6,837 bases of DNA from JAJBWD01 sp041670885 (GCA_041670885.1 JBAXYJ010000162.1:1-6837), one strand, 5' to 3'. Positions 1-5,993 are shown, counted from the stretch's first letter. Made by a program: numbers and translations. Notes: generated from the sequence alone by a model not told the origin.

Positions 1-51
1 AATAAAAAGTCATCAGCTTAAGGTTTAACTAGCACATGATTTTTTTATATT

Positions 52-81
52 TTAACAGCAAACAAAAATAGATAGTATTAT
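52..81 (+). promoter_or_regulatory. Possible promoter of the AraC-type regulator gene
   Basis: A TTAACA hexamer at 52-57 and a TATTAT hexamer at 76-81 are 18 bp apart, a fair match to a housekeeping sigma-A promoter. A small dyad (agata at 70-74, tatct at 79-83) covers the -10 element and could be a regulator site. Transcription would begin near 88 and leave a leader of roughly 70 nt. AT-rich DNA makes chance matches common, so this is a weak call. The first 51 bases show no gene. Confidence 0.3.
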
Positions 82-161
82 CTCCTTGTCATAATAAAGC
101 AGGATAGAACAAGAATAAGTATTTTTAAAGTGATATTATCTTATTAAGGGAGTGAACCGGT

Positions 162-1031
162 TTGGATTATATACAGGGAATGCAAAGTGCCATAGATTTC
201 ATGGAAGACCATTTGCTTGAACCTTTGGATATTGAAAAAATTTCAAAGAAAGCAGGATATTCAGCTTTTCATTTTATGAGGATGTTTAATATACTCACAG
301 GTATTACTGTGGGCGAGTATATAAGAAACAGAAAGCTGACACTGGCCGGATGTGAACTGGCCCTTTCAGATTCCAAGGTTGTTGATATAGCATTTAAGTA
401 TGGCTATGAAACTCATGAATCCTTTACCAAGGCATTCAAAAGGTTCCATGGAATTTCACCCTCCGCTGCCCGGGAGCTGGGGATGAAGCTTAAATCCACC
501 GGTAAACTCACAATCCAAGTTATATTGAAGGGAGACAAGATTTTGAATTATAAATTTATTGAAAAAGACTCTTTTACAGTTGTAGGAAAAAAGATTAATG
601 TTACCTGCAAGGATGGAGAAAATTATAAAATAATTCCTAAATTTTGCAATAAGTGCAATCAGGATGGAACCTGTGATACTTTGGGTAAGCTTTGCAGAGA
701 CGACATGGGAGTTATGGGCATCTGCACTAATTACGATAAAGAAACAGACTCTTTTGATTATTACATGGCAGCAACCTATAGGGGAGAAATTCCAAAGGGA
801 ATGGAAACACTTGATATTCCCAAACAAACCTGGGCAGTATTTGAATCAGTAGGACCAATGCCGGATGCCATTCAGGATGTATGGAAACGTATTTTTTCAG
901 AGTGGTTCCCTGCCAGCGGATATGAACATGCAGAAGGTCCTGAATTAGAGGTTTATGAAATGGGTGATATGAGCAAACCGGATTATAAAAGCTATGTATG
1001 GATTCCTGTAATAAAAACAGCTAATAAATAA
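162..1031 (+). CDS. AraC-family transcriptional regulator with GyrI-like effector-binding domain
   Basis: This is a one-component cytoplasmic regulator of 289 residues. Residues 8-106 form the double helix-turn-helix of AraC/XylS proteins: the first is around 23-44 (DIEKISKKAGYSAFHFMRMF) and the second around 74-96, with the family motif FTKAFKRFHGISP at 88-100. Residues 114-287 resemble the GyrI-like (AraC_E_bind) ligand domain, ending with conserved-looking acidic residues E261 and E263 and the closing strand SYVWIPV. This fusion (as in Rob and many clostridial proteins) usually senses hydrophobic or cationic compounds and activates resistance genes; the ligand here is unknown. The start is TTG at 162, chosen because AAGGGAG at 146-152 lies 9 nt upstream and MDYI..IQ is the usual N-terminus; ATG at 180 would cut the first helix and lacks a ribosome site. 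The effector domain holds an unusual cysteine cluster (C162, C165, C171, C178, C188). The gene is monocistronic, closed by its own terminator. Confidence 0.93.
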   Translation: MDYIQGMQSAIDFMEDHLLEPLDIEKISKKAGYSAFHFMRMFNILTGITVGEYIRNRKLTLAGCELALSDSKVVDIAFKYGYETHESFTKAFKRFHGISPSAARELGMKLKSTGKLTIQVILKGDKILNYKFIEKDSFTVVGKKINVTCKDGENYKIIPKFCNKCNQDGTCDTLGKLCRDDMGVMGICTNYDKETDSFDYYMAATYRGEIPKGMETLDIPKQTWAVFESVGPMPDAIQDVWKRIFSEWFPASGYEHAEGPELEVYEMGDMSKPDYKSYVWIPVIKTANK

Positions 1032-1040
1032 AAATATGAA

Positions 1041-1071
1041 AAGACGGAGTGTTTAAGACACTCCGTTTTTT
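1041..1071 (+). terminator. Intrinsic terminator of the AraC-type gene
   Basis: A perfect 9-bp stem (acggagtgt at 1044-1052, acactccgt at 1058-1066) with a 5-nt loop is followed by a run of T at 1066-1071. Upstream A residues at 1041-1042 can pair with the T run and lengthen the stem. It begins 10 nt after the stop codon. Confidence 0.88.
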
Positions 1072-1073
1072 AT

Positions 1074-1170
1074 AGAGATTGCATAATTACCTTAGGCTGA
1101 TCCATCTTGAAAATAACGAATTGTCACCGTTTTTTCAAGAGGGAATATAATTTTGAATTATGCAATCTCT
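1074..1170. repeat. Intergenic element bounded by a perfect 15-bp inverted repeat (possible MITE or structured RNA)
   Basis: The ends agagattgcataatt (1074-1088) and aattatgcaatctct (1156-1170) are exact reverse complements. Inside them a second pair, tcttgaaaa (1105-1113) and ttttcaaga (1132-1140), continues to aacg (1115-1118) and cgtt (1128-1131) with one bulged T, leaving a 9-nt loop. The whole 97-bp segment can therefore fold into one long interrupted hairpin. It has no open frame worth noting. The hexamer ttttat flanks it at 1068-1073 and, one base further out, at 1172-1177; this might be a target duplication but could be chance in AT-rich DNA. It follows the terminator directly and has no good T run of its own, so it is not an obvious second terminator. 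Likely a small non-autonomous mobile or repeat element; a structured RNA is the alternative. Confidence 0.65.
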
Positions 1171-1193
1171 CTTTTATACAAAAAAATATATAC

Positions 1194-1231
1194 TATATTA
1201 TAATATATACATTGACAGGCGAGGTATATAT
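1194..1231. promoter_or_regulatory. Candidate PadR operator around the -35 box
   Basis: Two AT-rich dyads lie here. A perfect 14-bp palindrome, tatattataatata, occupies 1194-1207. An 8-bp inverted repeat, atatatac at 1203-1210 and gtatatat at 1224-1231, is centred on the -35 hexamer of the PadR promoter. PadR proteins commonly repress their own operons through dyads over the promoter, so either could be the site. AT-rich sequence makes such symmetry cheap, hence the low confidence. Confidence 0.35.
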
Positions 1232-1240
1232 AATTATAAT
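1212..1240 (+). promoter_or_regulatory. Consensus sigma-A promoter of the padR-DUF4097 operon
   Basis: TTGACA at 1212-1217 and TATAAT at 1235-1240 are separated by exactly 17 bp, a perfect match to the housekeeping consensus. Transcription should start near 1247, about 30 nt before the PadR start codon. A promoter this strong normally needs a repressor, which fits the first gene of the operon. Confidence 0.88.
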
Positions 1241-1277
1241 AATATTAACAGGATAAGAATGTAAAGGAAGTGATTAT

Positions 1278-1619
1278 ATGTCTATTACATCAGACATGAT
1301 AAGAGGGCATATAGATACCATAATTTTAGCCCACTTAACTAATGAGGACAGCTACGGCTACCAGATAAATAAAACCGTAAGGGAAAAAACGGGAAACCAG
1401 TATGAAATAAAAGAAGCTACTCTCTATTCTGCATTCAGAAGAATGGAGGAATCTTCACTGATATCCTCCTACTGGGGAAATGAGGAAGTAGGAGCCAGAA
1501 GAAGGTATTATGCCATTACCTCTTTAGGAAAGGCAGTCTTAGACAAAAACAGGGAGGACTGGAAGGATGCTAAGAAAATTATTGATAAATTAATTATTGG
1601 AGGCAGTGAAAATGTATGA
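1278..1619 (+). CDS. PadR-family winged-helix transcriptional regulator
   Basis: A small cytoplasmic repressor of 113 residues, the usual length of the short PadR (PadR-s2) class. The family pattern is clear: RGHIDTIILAHL at 9-20, SYGYQI at 25-30, the recognition helix around 46-61 (EATLYSAFRRMEESSL), then a wing with GARRRYYAIT at 72-81, and a C-terminal dimerisation helix from about 85. The start is ATG 1278, with AAGGAAGTG at 1264-1272 as ribosome site. The frame overlaps the next gene by 8 nt, so the two are probably translationally coupled. PadR genes next to DUF1700 genes are a common firmicute arrangement, where the partner is thought to act with the regulator. The family often controls envelope stress or drug efflux genes; the inducer cannot be read from the sequence. 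Probably self-repressing through the dyads near 1194-1231. Confidence 0.94.
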   Translation: MSITSDMIRGHIDTIILAHLTNEDSYGYQINKTVREKTGNQYEIKEATLYSAFRRMEESSLISSYWGNEEVGARRRYYAITSLGKAVLDKNREDWKDAKKIIDKLIIGGSENV

Positions 1620-2706
1620 GAAATTACAGAAAAGAGTAGATGATCTTTTCAAAAACGCACCGGACACAAAAAGGGCAGAGGAATTAAAGGAAGAGCTTAT
1701 GGCCAACCTTATTGACAGATACAATGATTTAACAGAAAGCGGAAAGAGTGAAGATGAAGCAATAGATATTACTATAGAAGGGATTGGGGATGTAAATGAA
1801 CTTATCAGATCTATCGGTATCTTCTCTCCTAGCTTCCACATCACCACTTTCAAAGATGTAAATGAAATTATCAGATCTATCGGCGGAGGCACTATACCTG
1901 TCAGAAAAGATTCCAGGAATCAATATGAAGAAGAAATGCTGACAGATGGCTGCGATAAAGTAAGGCTAAATTTTTCTAATTATGATATAGAAGTGTCTAC
2001 TACAAATGAAGATAAGATAAGGGTAGTTCAAAGCTCCTCAGAAAAAATAAGCAGGGAAGAAAAAATGACTGTTACAAGAGATGGCAGATGCATTAATATA
2101 AGAGGAAATGACAGATCCTTATATTTCAACTTATTTAATTTCGGCAGCAGCAGTAACAAAATAGAGCTTTATATTCCAAGGAGTTATCATCAGGATTTAG
2201 AAATTACAACTAAATCCGGAGATATTGGAATATTAGAAGAGCTGGAATTAAACAATCTTACATGTTCTCAGGTATCCGGTGCTCTGGAAGTTAAAAGAAA
2301 TGTATACATTAACAATTTTACTTCTAAAACAACATCAGGAGATATGAAGATACCAAAGCTGGAAGCAGAGTTTTATAAAATCAGTACTATATCCGGTGAT
2401 ATTAATATCAGAAGTCTTTCAGGCTCCGGAGATATTTCAGCCATATCAGGAAATGTAAATTTAAACAGCTTAAAATTAAATGAATATATTAATATAAAAT
2501 CAATTTCCGGAGATATTGATGTTTCAGCTCCGGATAATACAGGGTTTATATTTGAAGCAAACACAGTTTCAGGAGATATTGACTCGGACTTTAATATGTA
2601 TTACAAAAACAAAAGAGGAAACAAGGCTGAGATAACTTATGGAGATGGACCTTTCAAAAAGATAAGTGTAAGTACTGTTTCCGGCGATATTAATCTAAAT
2701 AAATAG
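1612..2706 (+). CDS. DUF1700 (HAAS-type) plus DUF4097 beta-repeat protein
   Basis: The product has 364 residues. Residues 1-69 are helical and match the DUF1700/HAAS type (KRAEELKEELMANLIDRYNDL at 20-40, then DEAIDITIEGIGDVNELIRSIG). Residues 116-364 match DUF4097, a putative adhesin-like beta-solenoid, with SGD/SGN/SGA turns at 202, 222, 242, 261, 272, 279, 299, 320 and 357. I see no signal peptide and no membrane segment, so it may stay in the cytoplasm, unlike many DUF1700 proteins that continue into a membrane helix. The start is ATG 1612: GGAGG at 1599-1603 is 8 nt upstream. A TTG at 1597 in the same frame overlaps that ribosome site and is rejected. Residues 60-69 and 82-91 are near-identical copies, produced by a DNA duplication described separately. 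Function is unknown; the context suggests an accessory or sensor for the PadR regulator. Second and last gene of the operon. Confidence 0.88.
   Translation: MYEKLQKRVDDLFKNAPDTKRAEELKEELMANLIDRYNDLTESGKSEDEAIDITIEGIGDVNELIRSIGIFSPSFHITTFKDVNEIIRSIGGGTIPVRKDSRNQYEEEMLTDGCDKVRLNFSNYDIEVSTTNEDKIRVVQSSSEKISREEKMTVTRDGRCINIRGNDRSLYFNLFNFGSSSNKIELYIPRSYHQDLEITTKSGDIGILEELELNNLTCSQVSGALEVKRNVYINNFTSKTTSGDMKIPKLEAEFYKISTISGDINIRSLSGSGDISAISGNVNLNSLKLNEYINIKSISGDIDVSAPDNTGFIFEANTVSGDIDSDFNMYYKNKRGNKAEITYGDGPFKKISVSTVSGDINLNK
1789..1883 (+). repeat. 29-nt direct repeat, 66-nt period, inside the DUF1700/DUF4097 gene
   Basis: Copies at 1789-1817 and 1855-1883 differ at one base of 29 and both encode DVNE(L/I)IRSIG. 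The 37 nt between them (1818-1854) are unlike either flank: 27 of 37 are pyrimidines with a single G, whereas the surrounding coding strand is purine-rich. The 66-nt period keeps the frame, adding 22 residues at the junction of the helical and beta-repeat domains. Confidence 0.85.
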
Positions 2707-2715
2707 TTAAAATAG

Positions 2716-2749
2716 AAATCAGGCTGATATAGGACGGCCTGATTTTTTT
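2716..2749 (+). terminator. Intrinsic terminator of the padR operon
   Basis: A perfect 9-bp stem (aaatcaggc at 2716-2724, gcctgattt at 2737-2745) with a 12-nt loop is followed by T residues to 2749. It starts 10 nt after the stop codon. Read on the minus strand, the stem is followed by a weaker T-rich run, so it could also serve the convergent minus-strand remnant. Confidence 0.85.
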
Positions 2750-2755
2750 GTAAAT

Positions 2756-3184
2756 TCATTTTTCTATTATTAAATTAGGAGTAGTCTTAAAAGAACTTTT
2801 ATCTACAGTGCAGATAATGGTATAGCTGAAGTATATTCCTTCAGATGCAGAAACATTGATTTCACTATTTTCTCTTTTGACAACAATATTTAATTTATTA
2901 TCAGATGCATAAATATTAGTTATTTCATAAGCTGAGCCGGATAAAGGCTGGGGCCAATAAGCCTGTAAGTAAATAACATCCTTTTTATTAAAGTCTATGT
3001 CAGGAATCTGCATCTCATTTAAATGAGTATCTACAAATTTAGTCCATTCCTTTTCACTACCGAAAATGTATGCATTTTTTTCAGGTGAACTATGTAAATT
3101 GCTGTTTACTTTGTCAGAGAAGCCAAATGGACCTGAATAAACTTCTTTATATTTAATTGATTTATCATAATAAAAACAAATCCT
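2756..3184 (-). pseudogene. 5'-truncated remnant of a gene of unknown function (PrcB_C-like beta fold possible)
   Basis: On the minus strand the frame ending in TGA at 2758-2756 stays open for 161 codons, back to a stop at 3244-3242. Yet it contains no ATG, GTG or TTG upstream of an ATG at 3013. That ATG has no ribosome site in front of it. The residues before it read like ordinary protein (for example YSGPFGFSDKVNSNLHSS and GSEKEWTKFVDTHLNE), continuous with MQIPDIDFNKKDVIYLQAYW after it. The simplest reading is a gene that has lost its 5' end, probably with a signal peptide; its upstream part is now the MerR promoter region. The pattern of strands after IDFNKKDVIYLQ, with GSAYEITNIY and KLNIVVKRE, loosely recalls the PrcB C-terminal domain of secreted firmicute proteins; this is only a resemblance. 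The exact upstream edge is a guess: I place it where the protein-like sequence fades, near 3184. Confidence 0.6.
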
Positions 3185-3224
3185 TCCATAGTTAAAAATT
3201 TTACAAATATTTGTTAAAAACCTA

Positions 3225-3255
3225 TTGCACGTTACGTAACGTCATGTAGTATAAT
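3225..3255 (+). promoter_or_regulatory. MerR-type promoter and operator of the merR-ABC operon
   Basis: TTGCAC at 3225-3230 and TATAAT at 3250-3255 are 19 bp apart, the stretched spacing used by promoters that MerR proteins activate by DNA distortion. Within this spacer lies a perfect 14-bp palindrome, acgttacgtaacgt, at 3229-3242. Transcription would begin near 3262, immediately before the AGGAGG ribosome site at 3265-3270. The arrangement implies that the MerR product controls its own operon here. Confidence 0.9.
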
Positions 3256-3276
3256 GAATTTATTAGGAGGTGCAGC

Positions 3277-4077
3277 ATGGAAAAAAAGGAAGAAACATAT
3301 TTTACAGTGGGTGAATTAGCTGACAAAGCCGGTGTTACTGTAAGAACATTACAATATTATGATAAAACAGGTTTGCTTAAATCCAGCATAAGCAAAAGCG
3401 GGCGTAGGATATATACACGAGATGATATATTTAAGCTTCAGCAGATTTTATTTTTAAAATCCTTCGGATTTTCATTAAAGGAAATAAAAGATAAGATATT
3501 GAAGAATAAGTCTTTTGCCAGCCTGGAGAAGGTTTTTAGTAAGCAGCGGGAGATAATTTTAGGACAGGTTGAAAATATGAATAGAATTGCAGGTTTGCTT
3601 GACATGATTATCTCGGAGGTAAAAGCTGACGGTGATGTTAGCCTGGATAAGCTTACTACAATTATGAATTTAATGGATAAAGGCAACCCATATTCATTTA
3701 TAATCCGTTATTTTGGTGATGAACAGCTAAAAAACATTGCTGAGCGGTTTGATTCCCAGGAGGAGTACACTCATACAATGAACAATGCTGAAGAACTATT
3801 TCCTAAACTTAATGCCCTTTATCACCAGGGTGCTGATCCTGCCGGTATCGAGGGACAGGACTTAGCGGAAAAGTGGTGGAATATGGTAAGCGAATTTACC
3901 GGAGGGGATGAAAATCTTCTTAAGCCTCTGATTTCTGCAGGCCTTGACACAAATAACTGGCCTGAAGAGGCAAAGGTATTTCAGGATGCAATAGAACATT
4001 TTTTAGGGAAAGCTATGGAAATATATCTTAAAAATAAAGGTGTTAATTTAAAGGAAATGGGGGAAAGTCATGAATGA
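3277..4077 (+). CDS. MerR-family regulator with TipAS drug-recognition domain
   Basis: A cytoplasmic activator of 266 residues. Residues 8-76 are the MerR winged helix-turn-helix (FTVGELADKAGVTVRTLQYYDKTGLL at 9-34, then RRIYTRDDIFKL). Residues 77-115 form the dimerising coiled coil. Residues 140-260 match TipAS, the all-helical drug-binding domain of TipA, with typical EEYT, NALYHQGADPAG and a WW pair at 200-201. TipA binds thiopeptides covalently through a cysteine; this protein contains no cysteine at all, so any ligand should bind non-covalently. The start is ATG 3277, 6 nt after AGGAGG at 3265-3270. Its own promoter has the MerR-type 19-bp spacer. The frame overlaps the ABC ATPase gene by 8 nt, so the regulator probably controls that exporter in response to an exporter substrate. 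Family assignment is firm; the ligand is unknown. Confidence 0.93.
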   Translation: MEKKEETYFTVGELADKAGVTVRTLQYYDKTGLLKSSISKSGRRIYTRDDIFKLQQILFLKSFGFSLKEIKDKILKNKSFASLEKVFSKQREIILGQVENMNRIAGLLDMIISEVKADGDVSLDKLTTIMNLMDKGNPYSFIIRYFGDEQLKNIAERFDSQEEYTHTMNNAEELFPKLNALYHQGADPAGIEGQDLAEKWWNMVSEFTGGDENLLKPLISAGLDTNNWPEEAKVFQDAIEHFLGKAMEIYLKNKGVNLKEMGESHE

Positions 4078-4984
4078 TTCAGTAGTTTCTGTTAAAGGAC
4101 TGGTAAAACAGTATGGTTCTTATACAGCATTAAAAGGAATTGATTTTGAAGTTGCAAGAGGCAGGGTATTTGGGCTTCTGGGTCCAAATGGAGCAGGCAA
4201 AACTACTACTCTAGAATGCCTTGAAGGGTTAAGAAAGGCAGACAAAGGAAGTATTAGCATTGCTGGATGTAATCCTCAAATAAACAAAAGTGGACTTCGC
4301 AGAAAGCTGGGAGTTCAGCTTCAATCTTCTTCTCTTCCTGGAAGCATAAAGGTATGTGAGGCACTTGATCTTATCTGTGCCTGGCAGGGGGTACAGCCCA
4401 GGCAGGACCTAATAGATAAATTTAGAATTGGTGAACTGCTCAAAAAACAGTATAATCAGCTTTCAACAGGCCAGAAAAGGCGGATTCATCTTGTGCTTGC
4501 TCTGGTTAATAATCCAGAGGTTTTGGTGCTTGATGAGCCCACAGCCGGGCTAGATGTAGGAAGCAGGGCGCAGTTTCATGAAGAAATCCGCTCAATTAAA
4601 AAACAGGGAATAACAGTAATTCTTGCTACCCACGATATGGCAGAAGCGGAAGAACTTTGTGATAATATTGCAATACTTATTAATGGGAAAATAGCTGTCT
4701 GCGGAACACCTGAACAGGTAACATCAGCTGGAAACTCTAATACCCGTATTCGTCTTCGTACAGCCAAAAACTTACTTTTGCCGGGCGGTGATATAGATGG
4801 TGCAGTATTTGTTAATGCCAAAGCTGGGTATCTGGAGTGGAAAAGCTGCGATGCTGCAGCAACAGTTACTGAAATATTAAAACAGGTTAAAAGGACTGGC
4901 GACAGGGTTGAAGACCTTCGTGTAGAGAGACCTTCACTGGAAGATCGCTTTCTTGAGCTTATGGAAGGAGGAGAAAAGAAATGA
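4070..4984 (+). CDS. ABC transporter ATP-binding protein (drug/peptide exporter type)
   Basis: This is the nucleotide-binding subunit, 304 residues, that powers the ABC-2 permease encoded next. All catalytic motifs are intact: Walker A GPNGAGKT at 38-45, Q-loop near Q83/Q85, signature LSTGQ at 131-135, Walker B VLVLDEP at 151-157 with E156, D-loop AGLD at 159-162, and the switch histidine H188. Residues 225-297 form the C-terminal extension common in the CcmA/DrrA-like exporters, ending with the family-typical SLEDRFLEL. The start is ATG 4070, with GGGGGA at 4059-4064 upstream; it lies inside the last codons of the MerR gene. Its own end overlaps the permease start by 4 nt (ATGA). Substrate is unknown; control by a TipAS regulator points to an antibiotic or antimicrobial peptide. 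Confidence 0.96.
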   Translation: MNDSVVSVKGLVKQYGSYTALKGIDFEVARGRVFGLLGPNGAGKTTTLECLEGLRKADKGSISIAGCNPQINKSGLRRKLGVQLQSSSLPGSIKVCEALDLICAWQGVQPRQDLIDKFRIGELLKKQYNQLSTGQKRRIHLVLALVNNPEVLVLDEPTAGLDVGSRAQFHEEIRSIKKQGITVILATHDMAEAEELCDNIAILINGKIAVCGTPEQVTSAGNSNTRIRLRTAKNLLLPGGDIDGAVFVNAKAGYLEWKSCDAAATVTEILKQVKRTGDRVEDLRVERPSLEDRFLELMEGGEKK

Positions 4985-5727
4985 ATGCTTTTATAAAATA
5001 TCTGTTTATTCAGTTTAAAATGGATATACGGGATAAGGGAACTTTATTATATTTTTATCTTGTGCCAATGGTATTTTTCTTAGTAATGGGTGGTGTTTTT
5101 TCATCAATTAATCCTTTTATGAAAACAACCCTGGCAGCATCAATGACAATTTATGCAATAACCATGGGAGCTGTTATGGGAGCACCAACACCAATTATAA
5201 AACTTAGGGAATCCGGAACACTGAGGGCTTTTAAGGTAAATGGCATACCGTCCTTTGCTGTGCTTTCTGTTCATGCTATAAGTACATTTCTCCATCTGCT
5301 TCTGGTTTCCATAATTATTTATTTTGTTTCACCTCTTGCGTTTGGTTCAGAAATACCTAAAAACCAAATATTATATTTCCTAGTCCTTATAGTATTTTTA
5401 ACTGCAAATATTGGAATTGGACTTTTTATAGGAGCTTCAGCTAAAGGACAGTCTTTTGCTACCATGTTTTCCATGATGATTTTTCTGCCATCACTGCTGC
5501 TCAGCGGTATTATGTTCCCGGTTAGCATGCTGCCAAAATCTTTTTCATGGCTTGGGCGCATATTCCCGGCCACCCAGGCAATGCAGTCATTTTCCGGTCT
5601 GGCTTATAAAACAAAAACTGATCTTAATGCAGGTTTTTGCCTTGTTGTTTTAGTCGGTATGGCTGCTATAATGTTTATACTTGCTATATGGCGTCTTTCC
5701 AGTATCAGGAAAAACGAACAAATGTAA
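4981..5727 (+). CDS. ABC-2 type transporter permease
   Basis: The membrane subunit of the exporter, 248 residues, with six predicted helices at about 22-43, 50-68, 91-117, 128-152, 157-178 and 217-238. Between helices 2 and 3, KLRESGTLRAFKVNGIP at 74-90 is the conserved cytoplasmic coupling segment of the ABC-2 family (usually E-x-G-T-L-x-x-L). The motif LLLSGIMFPVSMLPKSF at 172-188 and the stretch IFPATQAM are also typical of this family. It should form a dimer with two copies of the preceding ATPase. The start is ATG 4981, 4-nt overlap with the ATPase stop, ribosome site AGGAGGA at about 4967-4973. The length is normal for a half-size permease. Confidence 0.94.
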   Translation: MNAFIKYLFIQFKMDIRDKGTLLYFYLVPMVFFLVMGGVFSSINPFMKTTLAASMTIYAITMGAVMGAPTPIIKLRESGTLRAFKVNGIPSFAVLSVHAISTFLHLLLVSIIIYFVSPLAFGSEIPKNQILYFLVLIVFLTANIGIGLFIGASAKGQSFATMFSMMIFLPSLLLSGIMFPVSMLPKSFSWLGRIFPATQAMQSFSGLAYKTKTDLNAGFCLVVLVGMAAIMFILAIWRLSSIRKNEQM

Positions 5728-5742
5728 GTAAGGAGGATAAGT

Positions 5743-5898
5743 ATGGCTTTTAGTGAAATGAAGAATAACCTGTGTGGAATTATATCAATTGCATTGTCAA
5801 TTTCAGCACTTGTTTTAATAGTTGTTAATACTGTGGACGTCAGGACAGTATTGACAGTACTTTCAATTGCATTAGTTTGTAAATGTGCTGCTAAATAA
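5743..5898 (+). CDS. Small membrane protein of 51 residues, unknown function
   Basis: The gene starts at ATG 5743, 15 nt after the permease stop, behind an excellent ribosome site (AAGGAGG at 5730-5736, 6-nt spacing). The product begins MAFSEMKNNL and has two hydrophobic stretches, residues 11-29 (CGIISIALSISALVLIVVN) and 35-46, joined by a short polar turn with VDVR at 31-34. It likely forms a membrane hairpin. Both stretches contain SIAL, encoded by identical 11-nt DNA (tcaattgcatt at 5785-5795 and 5863-5873). It ends CKCAAK, a C-x-C near the C-terminus. Position and ribosome site indicate that it is expressed with the ABC exporter, perhaps as an accessory subunit. I do not recognise the family. 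It has no enzyme motif, and a minus-strand frame over the same DNA has no such support. Confidence 0.75.
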   Translation: MAFSEMKNNLCGIISIALSISALVLIVVNTVDVRTVLTVLSIALVCKCAAK

Positions 5899-5964
5899 GG
5901 GAATTGATTATAACCTTTTGGCTGATTTTTAAGAATAAATAAGGAATTTTTTAGATAAATCTTG

Positions 5965-5993
5965 TTGACTTTGCTGATTATAAGTATTAGTAT
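5965..5993 (+). promoter_or_regulatory. Promoter of the tetR-hlyD operon
   Basis: TTGACT at 5965-5970 and TAGTAT at 5988-5993 are 17 bp apart. Transcription would start at about 6000, in the middle of the TetR operator. No terminator is visible between the small membrane protein gene and this promoter (5899-5964), so some read-through from the ABC operon is possible. Confidence 0.7.

Noticed and set aside
1..50. Possible terminator of an upstream gene (T run at about 41-47)
   Set aside because: Only four base pairs of stem can be formed before the T run; not enough to support it.
456..827. Minus-strand frame of 123 codons inside the AraC gene
   Set aside because: Lies fully antisense to a well-supported domain-bearing gene and shows no family features.
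1597..1611. TTG at 1597 as start of the DUF1700/DUF4097 gene
   Set aside because: It overlaps the GGAGG ribosome site that correctly serves ATG 1612, and has no ribosome site of its own.
2756..3013. An intact 85-residue minus-strand gene starting at ATG 3013
   Set aside because: No ribosome site precedes this ATG and the frame continues upstream with protein-like sequence; treated as part of a truncated gene.
5851..5880. TTGACA at 5851-5856 as an internal promoter
   Set aside because: No acceptable -10 hexamer at 16-18 bp; it lies within the small membrane protein gene.
5899..5964. Terminator after the ABC operon
   Set aside because: No stem longer than four base pairs with a T run was found.
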